DNA of 6,828 bases from positions 1-6,828 of the forward strand of contig DBLW01000149.1 in the NCBI GenBank assembly GCA_002298075.1. The letters run 5' to 3'. A program made the translations under genes and the position numbers. The stretch comes from Bacteroidales bacterium UBA714. Its GTDB lineage: Bacteria > Bacteroidota > Bacteroidia > Bacteroidales > UBA932. The notes beneath the pieces are model-generated. The model was not told where the DNA came from, ran no database searches, and saw nothing but the letters and a program-made list of their open reading frames with translations. Shown here piece after piece: positions 1 through 5,800 of the stretch. Position 1 is the first letter of the stretch. Each line of letters begins with the position of its first letter.

Positions 1-524
1 TCGGCTCAGACCCTGCGCTCGCTGACACATTCGCAGTGAAGAACTCGAATGCCCTGCTCGCGATAAGCCAGGCATCCGAGACGCTCTGCATACTTCTCAT
101 TCCTATTTTCATGAAACGTTTCGGAATCAAGAAAGTGATGCTCATCGCCATGTTCGCATGGGTTCTCAGATTCGGATTCTTCGGACTCGGACAGCCTGAC
201 ATGCCGGGCGTTCTCCTCTTCATCCTCTCATGCATAGTCTATGGAGTGGCATTCGACTTCTTCAACATATCAGGCTCGCTCTACGTCAATGAGAACACAA
301 GCACAGACATCAGGTCATCAGCACAGGGACTGTTCATGCTCATGACAAACGGTCTTGGAGCATCAATAGGAACACTCGCCGCCGGAGCCGTAGTGGAATC
401 CGTAGTCTTCAATGCAGCAGAACCGAGCTGGAGCACAGCATGGTACATATTCGCAGCCTACGCCCTCGTGGTGGCAATCCTTTTCATGATTCTCTTCAAG
501 GAACCCGCCAAGAAAACTGCCTGA
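1..524 (+). CDS. NupG/XapB-type nucleoside permease (MFS), 3' part only
   Basis: C-terminal part of a major facilitator superfamily transporter of the nucleoside:H+ symporter family, which imports nucleosides across the inner membrane using the proton gradient. The 5' end lies left of the window. The frame is open from base 3 and gives 173 residues, so this is about 40% of a protein usually near 415 residues. The segment FGIKKVML, the stretch AFDFFNISGSLYVNE and the sequence SSAQGLFML match the conserved blocks around the last membrane helices of NupG. Five hydrophobic helices are visible (about residues 19-38, 46-64, 72-98, 108-132 and 148-166 of the fragment), read as TM8 to TM12. The end, FKEPAKKTA, is a short charged cytoplasmic tail. 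A GTG at position 36 is internal and is not the start. The gene converges on the nuclease gene. Family assignment is strong from remembered NupG blocks; the exact substrate is inferred. Confidence 0.85.
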   Translation, partial: GSDPALADTFAVKNSNALLAISQASETLCILLIPIFMKRFGIKKVMLIAMFAWVLRFGFFGLGQPDMPGVLLFILSCIVYGVAFDFFNISGSLYVNENTSTDIRSSAQGLFMLMTNGLGASIGTLAAGAVVESVVFNAAEPSWSTAWYIFAAYALVVAILFMILFKEPAKKTA

Positions 525-616
525 AATCATCAGGACGGCATCCTGAACTTCGGGAAAAGCTGATGGTCAAAGCTGAAAGAAGCGACCAAGGCGCCATAAA
601 GTCTACAACACAATCA

Positions 617-664
617 CTTAGCCAATAACGGGTTTTATAATTTTTATACCTGTTATTGGCTAAG
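617..664. terminator. Long perfect-arm hairpin between convergent genes, likely bidirectional terminator
   Basis: Left arm 617-633 (CTTAGCCAATAACGGGT) pairs with right arm 648-664 (ACCTGTTATTGGCTAAG). All 17 positions pair except for one G-T wobble, and the outer 13 are perfectly complementary. The 14-base loop is A/T only. It lies 92 bases after the permease stop and 240 bases beyond the nuclease stop, where the two transcripts meet. Both flanks lack a clean run of T, so termination is inferred from structure and position. It could instead be a repeated intergenic palindrome or a 3'-end stabiliser. Confidence 0.55.
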
Positions 665-904
665 GTATTTTATGGACAGCCGTTATGATAATGCCCTCCG
701 GCAAAAGCATAAGACCCTATCATTCAACAATCTACGTAACTGCGGGTGTGCAGATTGCACGCTCCGGCAATCTAATAAACTAATATACAAATGGTTGCAA
801 TCTGGAGTAAGATGCAAGGTTGCTCCCGTTGAACGGAGCAAGTCAGGCAAGAGCAAGGCTGGCAGGCCACAATCAGGCCGGGAAACCGGCAAGTTCAATG
901 CAGA
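665..904. other. Convergent intergenic region with small inverted repeats, no supported gene
   Basis: No convincing gene is seen here. Three local inverted repeats are visible. CAGATTGCA (751-759) pairs with TGCAATCTG (796-804) across 36 bases, and the core GCAATCT also occurs at 767-773. TTGCTCC (820-826) pairs with GGAGCAA (835-841) around an 8-base loop. GCCGG (877-881) pairs with CCGGC (886-890) around a GAAA loop. An open + frame starts at 672, but its product is Arg/Lys-rich, resembles no family I know, and runs into the nuclease gene. The stretch may be the 3' untranslated region of either transcript, a small structured RNA or decayed sequence. Confidence 0.35.
877..890 (-). terminator. 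Small GC-rich hairpin just after the nuclease stop
   Basis: A five-base-pair stem (GCCGG with CCGGC) lies 14 bases past the nuclease stop codon on the - strand, with a four-base loop (TTTC on that strand, GAAA on the other). There is no T-tract after it, so it would be a weak terminator at best. The position is its main support. Confidence 0.25.
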
Positions 905-1720
905 CTACCCGAAAATGGCGTTGAGAACAGCTGCAAGACGATAGCCGGCCTTCTGTATCTGTCTGTCGGCAAGCACCTTGGCCTTCAGATTGAATTCCTT
1001 GCCCAAGACATCTCCCGGTCGCGCCCAATCATATACCACACGGCAATCACGGGCATTTTCCCTTTCCCAGTCAACCGGAGTCCCCGAGCAGATGCTGCGC
1101 ACTTCCCTGCGTGACAGGCTGCCCAGTATGTGACCATATTCCATGAAGCCCCATTTGTGTACCCTTTCAAGCACTGCATCATCCCACACATAATGGTATG
1201 TCACCTCATTTCCGCCGTAAATCACCTTGAATCCTTTTACCCCCGGATATTTGACATGGCCCGGACAATGCATGTCTGCGACCAGATGTATCATCATCTT
1301 TATTCCGACGGCCACCGTAGAATCGTCCATTTCCTTCCAGTCCTCCATACGTCCAATCAGACGGGTAAGCTCAAGCACAGCATCGCCGCGATATTCCCCC
1401 TCCTTGAAATTCGTGCCCATGCAAGGCTCGCCAGACTCATCCACATATGCGGAATGCCACTTGGTCGTATGCCTGTACTCCGGCCAGTCCCGGACCTCAT
1501 CCATCCAGGAAGACCAATACACGATTGAAGTATTCCCGAGATATCCATCTATGGTTTTCCTCGCCTTTGGGGTAAGGTTCCGTTCAGCAATATGGCAGAT
1601 TGCATCATGGCCTATACGCCCCCAGGCACCCATTTCAACAGAATGCAGCAGCAGATATGCGGAAGCAATGATGCACAATGGCATTCTGATTTTCATTTTC
1701 ATTTTCATTTTCATTTTCAT
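905..1720 (-). CDS. Secreted S1/P1-family zinc nuclease
   Basis: S1/P1 nucleases are three-zinc enzymes that cut single-stranded DNA and RNA to 5'-mononucleotides; some also have 3'-nucleotidase activity. All nine zinc ligands of the family can be placed by spacing: W33 and H38 (AWGRIGHD), D74 (WMDEVRDW), H89 (WHSAY), H145, D149 and H155 (HLVADMHCPGH), H176 and D180 (HYVWD). The protein has 271 residues, normal for the family. Residues 1-32 form a signal peptide: a basic n-region, a hydrophobic core at about 14-25 and likely cleavage after A32. Cleavage there would leave W33 as the mature N-terminal residue, as needed in P1, whose first Trp binds zinc. Export to the periplasm or outside is therefore likely. 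The n-region is five Met-Lys repeats, so the true start among five ATGs is uncertain; the longest form is given. The leader has no Shine-Dalgarno sequence. The gene is 148 bases from araB and probably separately expressed. Confidence 0.93.
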   Translation of the reverse strand: MKMKMKMKMKIRMPLCIIASAYLLLHSVEMGAWGRIGHDAICHIAERNLTPKARKTIDGYLGNTSIVYWSSWMDEVRDWPEYRHTTKWHSAYVDESGEPCMGTNFKEGEYRGDAVLELTRLIGRMEDWKEMDDSTVAVGIKMMIHLVADMHCPGHVKYPGVKGFKVIYGGNEVTYHYVWDDAVLERVHKWGFMEYGHILGSLSRREVRSICSGTPVDWERENARDCRVVYDWARPGDVLGKEFNLKAKVLADRQIQKAGYRLAAVLNAIFG

Positions 1721-1723
1721 TTT
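1689..1723 (-). repeat. Hexanucleotide tandem repeat at the nuclease start codon
   Basis: Five exact copies of ATTTTC (+ strand, 1689-1718) are followed by a partial sixth, ATTTT (1719-1723). On the coding strand each unit supplies ATGAAA, so the repeat encodes five Met-Lys dipeptides and contains five in-frame ATG codons (CAT at 1694-1696, 1700-1702, 1706-1708, 1712-1714 and 1718-1720). Because the unit is 6 bases, copy-number changes keep the frame and alter only the number of Lys residues before the signal-peptide core, and the distance from the promoter to the last start. Confidence 0.9.
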
Positions 1724-1770
1724 GACAATTTTTTAACAATTTCATGATATGGTAAAAGCCGTTAGCATAA

Positions 1771-1830
1771 GCAAGATAAACTAAAGACGGCAGCATAAAC
1801 AAAGTTTACTTTGGCCATGCCGACATCAAA
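1771..1830 (-). promoter_or_regulatory. Candidate Bacteroidota-type promoter for the nuclease gene
   Basis: Bacteroidota housekeeping promoters follow TTTG near -33 and TAnnTTTG near -7. Two imperfect matches occur on the - strand. In the first, TTTG (1827-1830) is followed after 19 bases by AAACTTTG (1800-1807), which misses only the first T. In the second, TTTG (1800-1803) is followed after 21 bases by TATCTTGC (1771-1778), with two mismatches. Either would give a leader of roughly 40-75 bases before the nuclease. The 148-base gap after araB supports a separate promoter, but the exact site is a guess from consensus. Confidence 0.25.
1793..1820. repeat. 28-base imperfect palindrome downstream of araB
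   Basis: The core is CAAAGT-TT-ACTTTG (1800-1813), a perfect 14-base palindrome. It is extended by GCAT (1793-1796) and ATGC (1817-1820) on either side of 3-base mismatched spacers. It begins 48 bases after the araB stop. It could be the end-of-operon hairpin, although it lacks a T-tract, or a dimeric regulator's operator ahead of the nuclease, since it overlaps both candidate promoters. The sequence alone does not decide between these. Confidence 0.4.
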
Positions 1831-1868
1831 GCATCTGTATGCCAGGCAGAACACATACGCCACAGCAT

Positions 1869-3497
1869 CTACATCCCGGCGGCAAGAGAGCGGTATTTCC
1901 CATACAGCACGTCAAAAATCTCATGCCGCGCCGCATCCGGAATATATTCCGCCACAAAATCCTGTCCCATAGCATCTTGTGCATGCCTTATATCGGGATG
2001 GATTCCGGCAACTACAGAGGCGAACATCGCGGCTCCGAGCGCACAGGCCTGCCCGCAGCCGGAAACCTTGATAGGCACTCCGAGGACATCGGCCATGGTC
2101 TGCATCACATATCTTGACTTGCGGGAAATCCCTCCGACAGCGATGACATCACCTATCGCCACACCCTCCTCAGTGAACCGTTCATTTATAGCCCTTGAAC
2201 CGAAAGCGGTAGCCTCCACAAGAGCCTTGAACAAATGCGGAGCAGTGCAAGACATCGACAGCCCAGTAATCTTCGCCTTTACCCTCTGGTCCGAATCCGG
2301 AGTGCGCCTGCCGTTGAACCAGTCAAGGGCCACCATATCGTCCACTGTGACAGGAAGCTTCTCCGCCTCATCTGCCAATGACGGGATTATATTGTCCCTC
2401 ATGAAACCGCCTCCGGAACCTGAAGAGGCAAGAGGCCACTCCAACAGACGGCTGAACCATGCATAAACGTCACCGAAAGCCGCCTGACCGGCTTCCATAC
2501 CGACATATCCGGGGAGCACAGAACCGTCGACCTGTCCGCAGATTCCCTTTACCACACGGTTTCCGACATCTTCATAAGAAGCTACAGCCACATCACAGGT
2601 AGATGTACCCATCACTTTCACAAGGGCTCCCTGTGTAATCCCGGCCCCCACTGCACCGAAATGGCAGTCAATGGCACCTACTCCTATGGCAATGCCCTCA
2701 GCAAGCCCGAGCCTTGCAGCCCATTCGCCACACAAAGTACCTGCAAGAGTGTCTGAAGTGGCTGTCCTGTCATACAGATGTCCCTTGAATATAGCCAGCA
2801 ACGGGTCCACAGCCTCAAGAAACTCCCATGAAGGCAGTCCTCCCCACGACTCATGCCACATAGCCTTGTGCCCCGCGGCGCAACGGCTTCTTACCACATG
2901 TTCCGGACGGGTATCCCCAGAAAGTACCGCCGCCATCCAGTCACAGTGCTCAATCCACGAGCAGGCATCCTCCGCCAATTCCGGACTTGACCTGAGCGCA
3001 TGAAGCATCTTTGCCCAAACCCACTCGCAGGAATATTTGCCTCCGCAATAGCGCGTATAGTCAACATCCCATCCCGCGGCAATCACGTTTATCCTGTCCG
3101 CCTCCGCCATTGCCGTATGATCCTTCCACAGCATGAACATGGCGTCCGGATTGGAGGCATGCCTGTCAAGAAGAGCCAGCGGAGTACCGTCAGAATCCGT
3201 AAGGACAGGAGTCGATGCGGTTGTGTCAAACGAGATGCCCGCCACACGCGATGCCACGGACGGCTCGGCAGACTTTGCCTTGGACAGCATGCCTTTAACA
3301 CATTCGGCAAATGATTCGATGTAATCAGAAGGGTGCTGGCGGTACATGTTCCGGGAAGTGTCGCAGAACAGGCCTGCCTTCCAGCGCGGGTAATATACCA
3401 CTTCCTGGGCCAATATGCGCCCGTCGGCAGTATCCACAAGAATGCAGCGTACAGAATCGGTCCCGAAATCCGCGCCGATTACATATAATGGTTTCAT
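1869..3497 (-). CDS. araB: Ribulokinase AraB (FGGY carbohydrate kinase)
   Basis: ATP-dependent cytoplasmic kinase that turns L-ribulose into L-ribulose 5-phosphate; E. coli AraB also accepts other 2-ketopentoses. The 542 residues match AraB along the whole length. ADFGTDSVR (9-17) is the N-terminal phosphate-binding loop of the FGGY fold. It is followed by YPRW (36-39), NPDAMFMLWKDHTA (116-129), AGHKAMWHESWGGLP (208-222) and GAIDCHFGAVGAG (274-286), with D277 as the expected catalytic base. MGTSTCD (296-302) and CGQVDGSVLPG (320-330) are hallmarks that separate AraB from xylulokinase and glycerol kinase. The C-terminal domain carries DWFNGRR (392-398) and AVGGISRKS (453-461). The length is slightly short of the E. 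coli enzyme (566) because of a shorter C-terminal tail. The ATG lies 32 bases after the symporter stop with no Shine-Dalgarno sequence. No araA or araD is visible; the following gene is a nuclease. Identity is very sure, the in vivo ketopentose less so. Confidence 0.95.
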   Translation of the reverse strand: MKPLYVIGADFGTDSVRCILVDTADGRILAQEVVYYPRWKAGLFCDTSRNMYRQHPSDYIESFAECVKGMLSKAKSAEPSVASRVAGISFDTTASTPVLTDSDGTPLALLDRHASNPDAMFMLWKDHTAMAEADRINVIAAGWDVDYTRYCGGKYSCEWVWAKMLHALRSSPELAEDACSWIEHCDWMAAVLSGDTRPEHVVRSRCAAGHKAMWHESWGGLPSWEFLEAVDPLLAIFKGHLYDRTATSDTLAGTLCGEWAARLGLAEGIAIGVGAIDCHFGAVGAGITQGALVKVMGTSTCDVAVASYEDVGNRVVKGICGQVDGSVLPGYVGMEAGQAAFGDVYAWFSRLLEWPLASSGSGGGFMRDNIIPSLADEAEKLPVTVDDMVALDWFNGRRTPDSDQRVKAKITGLSMSCTAPHLFKALVEATAFGSRAINERFTEEGVAIGDVIAVGGISRKSRYVMQTMADVLGVPIKVSGCGQACALGAAMFASVVAGIHPDIRHAQDAMGQDFVAEYIPDAARHEIFDVLYGKYRSLAAGM

Positions 3498-3529
3498 ACT
3501 ATCAATTTTTTGGTTTCACGACAAGGCCC

Positions 3530-5011
3530 TTACCTGCGTCTCTTCCGTCCAGGAAGTACGGATGAGAGGATGAAGCCCGCAAAGAATATTGTCAGCGTAC
3601 CGAGCACTATTGCCAGATTCAGATTTATGAATTGCGGCAACGGGAACAATTTCTGCCCGAAAGTGACATAGATTACCGTGACCAGTCCGAGCACGGTAGC
3701 TATCGCAGCCTGACCTGAAGTGGTCCGCTTCGTGAACATTCCGAGAAGGAAGAGTCCAAGCATTCCGCCGGAAAGCACACTCTGCATCGACCACCACACG
3801 GTAAGGGCACTCTTCACATTCATGACAGCCACTGCCACTCCTATCGAAAATATAGTGAGCGCCACTGTCATTACACGCAAGAATCTTATATTATTCCCCT
3901 CCGTAGCCTTTCCCGGAAAGAATTTCTTGAAATAATCCTCAAGCAGAACTGTAGAGCCGGAATTAAGGGTAGCCGCTATCGTACTCATTGCCGCAGCTAT
4001 GATTGCTGCTATAAGCAAGCCGGACACCCCATGCGGAAGCATATGCACGATATACCAAGGATAAACAGAATCGGACTGCTCCGCCACCTCCGCCGGAATC
4101 ACTCCCGGATGCGTAGCCTGGAAAATCCACAGCCCTGTGCCTATAAGGACGAACATGAGCGTGACAGGCACATACAGCATGGCTCCATGAAAAGCGGACT
4201 TGCGCGCGGACTTCAAATCCTTTGCCGCGACATACCTCTGCGTAAAGCTCTGGTCTATTCCGAAATTCTGAAGATTGATGAATATTCCATACACGAAAGA
4301 CACCCAGAAAGTCTCAGTACTCCAGTCGGACAGCGAAAGAGAGCCGAGAGAGAATTTGCCCGCATCCCAAGCCATCCTAAGACCGCTTCCAAGACCGTCA
4401 GGCATGTTCAGCACAAGGCTGGCCATGACGGCAAGCGTGCCGGCTATCAGCACAAGCGACTGTATCGCATCTGCCCATATGACAGCCTTGAAGCCGCCCA
4501 TCATCGAATAAAGCATTGTAAGAACGCCAGTTACGATGATTATGGCAAGACTTGAAAAGCCAAGGGCAGACTTCAGGGTAAGGGCAAGCAGGAACAGGAT
4601 TACCCCGCTCCTCGCGCTCTGCATTATAAGGAAGCATGCGCTCGCATAAATACGTGCCCAAGGCCCGAAACGCTCCTCAAGATAGGTATAGGCCGAAATG
4701 CTGTTGGTCTTTCTGTAAAAAGGCACGAACCAGACTGACGCCATAAGTGCCGCAACAGGAATCGTGAGAGTCAGCACATAGCAGTTCCAGTTGGTCAGGC
4801 AAGCCTTTGCGGGAAGCGCCAGGAAAGATATGGAACTTACCAGGGTCGCAAAAATGGACAGGGCAATTGCCCAGCCTGGAATCCTTCCGCCTCCGGACAT
4901 GAAAGTTCCTGCATCCCCGGAATCTTTCTTGAAATAAAACGAACAGCCGAATAGCGTAACTCCGAGAAGATATACGGCAATCACGGCAATGTCCAATATA
5001 CTTATCTGCAT
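3530..5011 (-). CDS. Sodium:solute symporter (SSS/SLC5 family), likely sugar importer
   Basis: Inner-membrane transporter that couples solute uptake to Na+ entry. The protein has 493 residues and about 13 hydrophobic segments, a normal size for the family. Family landmarks in order are GGGRIPGWAIALS (40-52) at TM1, the TM2-TM3 region with YLEERFG (110-116), MMGGFKAVIWADAIQ (170-184), IDQSFTQRYVAAKD (252-265), and AAAMSTIAATLNSGS (339-353) in TM8. By alignment from memory with vSGLT, S343-T344 fall where the paired Ser residues of the Na2 sodium site lie. The last residues, GRKRRR, are a basic cytoplasmic end. The start lies only 4 bases after the aldolase stop, and AGGAAAG at the aldolase end could serve as its ribosome site, which suggests translational coupling. 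The place between an aldolase and araB suggests a pentose, related sugar or sugar acid as substrate. Family certain, substrate inferred. Confidence 0.92.
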   Translation of the reverse strand: MQISILDIAVIAVYLLGVTLFGCSFYFKKDSGDAGTFMSGGGRIPGWAIALSIFATLVSSISFLALPAKACLTNWNCYVLTLTIPVAALMASVWFVPFYRKTNSISAYTYLEERFGPWARIYASACFLIMQSARSGVILFLLALTLKSALGFSSLAIIIVTGVLTMLYSMMGGFKAVIWADAIQSLVLIAGTLAVMASLVLNMPDGLGSGLRMAWDAGKFSLGSLSLSDWSTETFWVSFVYGIFINLQNFGIDQSFTQRYVAAKDLKSARKSAFHGAMLYVPVTLMFVLIGTGLWIFQATHPGVIPAEVAEQSDSVYPWYIVHMLPHGVSGLLIAAIIAAAMSTIAATLNSGSTVLLEDYFKKFFPGKATEGNNIRFLRVMTVALTIFSIGVAVAVMNVKSALTVWWSMQSVLSGGMLGLFLLGMFTKRTTSGQAAIATVLGLVTVIYVTFGQKLFPLPQFINLNLAIVLGTLTIFFAGFILSSVLPGRKRRR

Positions 5012-5015
5012 GGCG

Positions 5016-5783
5016 TCAATCTTTCCTGAAGTTACCTATCGCATTCCTGAAGCCCTCCATCATGGCTCCGTAGTCACAGCGAATCGCTATGAAATCCACT
5101 CCGCGCTTCTTCCAGGCGGCATATTCACTGTCAAGTGAGGCTCCAAGAAGAAGTCCGGCCTCCTTCACCTTGCGCGCGACATAGTCATATGTTCCGGCAA
5201 CCTCAGGGTCATACCACTGCCTCGATTTTCCCATGGAAGCGGAAAGGTCATAAGGTCCGACGAGAATGGCATCTATTCCTGGCACGCCAAGAATGCTGTC
5301 AATGTTACGCACGGCCTCTATATGTTCAATCTGCAGAACCACAAGCGGTTCATGCTTCGCCATTTCCCAATACTCGTCTATTTCTTTCGCACCATAGCCC
5401 ACGCAACGTCTGAAACCGCAGCCGCGGGTACCTTCAAGCGGATACCTCATCGCTTCCACGGCTCTTCTTGCATCATCGGCATTCATTATCATCGGCACGA
5501 TGATACCGGCAGGCCCGAAATCAATCACACGTTTTATCTCCGTATGGTCGCAGGCCGGCACACGGTAGAATGAAGCGCAGTCAGTCCCCCTGACGGCCAT
5601 AAGATGCAACATCGCAGAATTACGGTCCATCACGCCATGCTCACCGTCAATGAATACCCAGTCAAATCCGGCCTCAGCAACAAGTTCAGTAACGGAAGGG
5701 TCGGTAAATGTGACCAGGCCTCCCAAAGCGCATTCTCCGGAACGCGCCTTAGCAAGAAACTTCTCAAGATTATTGATTTTCAT
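5016..5783 (-). CDS. HpcH/HpaI-family class II pyruvate aldolase, sugar-acid type
   Basis: Metal-dependent aldolase of the family containing HpaI, GarL (5-keto-4-deoxyglucarate aldolase) and RhmA (2-keto-3-deoxyrhamnonate aldolase); these split 2-keto-3-deoxy acids into pyruvate and an aldehyde. The 255 residues are full family length and form a TIM barrel. DWVFIDGEHG (41-50) holds the catalytic H49; R74 (YRVP) is the expected carboxylate-binding Arg. E153 (LQIEHIEAVRN) and D179 (VGPYDLSAS) are the expected metal ligands, at the same numbers I recall for GarL. GTRGCGFRRCVGYG (118-131) is the substrate-side loop and differs from the GarL and RhmA forms, so the substrate cannot be read off. The ATG lies 17 bases after the phosphoesterase stop, with an A/T-rich leader and no Shine-Dalgarno sequence, and the gene is followed by the symporter after 4 bases. 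Citrate lyase beta subunits share the fold but lack this motif set. Family very sure, substrate open. Confidence 0.9.
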   Translation of the reverse strand: MKINNLEKFLAKARSGECALGGLVTFTDPSVTELVAEAGFDWVFIDGEHGVMDRNSAMLHLMAVRGTDCASFYRVPACDHTEIKRVIDFGPAGIIVPMIMNADDARRAVEAMRYPLEGTRGCGFRRCVGYGAKEIDEYWEMAKHEPLVVLQIEHIEAVRNIDSILGVPGIDAILVGPYDLSASMGKSRQWYDPEVAGTYDYVARKVKEAGLLLGASLDSEYAAWKKRGVDFIAIRCDYGAMMEGFRNAIGNFRKD

Positions 5784-5800
5784 ATAATTGGGGTTTTAAT

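Noticed and set aside
541..576. Five-bp hairpin (541-555) and AAAGCTGA direct repeat (556-563, 569-576) after the permease stop
   Set aside because: Both are too short to separate from chance, and the much stronger hairpin at 617-664 explains the end of transcription better.
683..898. Open - strand frame of 71 codons just past the nuclease stop
   Set aside because: It relies on a TTG start, has no family resemblance, and the nuclease already ends in a normal family C-terminus, so it is not a lost nuclease tail.
672..944. Open + strand frame of 90 codons starting right after the long hairpin
   Set aside because: The product is Arg/Lys-rich low-complexity sequence with no recognisable domain, no ribosome site is seen, and it overlaps the end of the nuclease gene on the other strand.
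1689..1723. On/off phase-variable switch in the nuclease
   Set aside because: The repeat unit is 6 bases, so copy changes cannot shift the reading frame; only a graded effect is possible.
1227..1736. A 169-codon open + strand frame opposite the nuclease, ending in Ile-Phe repeats
   Set aside because: The Ile-Phe run is only the hexamer repeat read on the wrong strand; the nuclease frame has all nine zinc ligands.
1831..1858. Short inverted repeats (GCAT/ATGC and GTATG/CATAC) just after araB as its terminator
   Set aside because: Stems are only 4-5 bp and no T-tract follows; this is within chance for a stretch this long.
4031..4555. A 174-codon open + strand frame inside the symporter gene
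   Set aside because: It is antisense to conserved SSS transmembrane blocks and encodes no recognisable protein.
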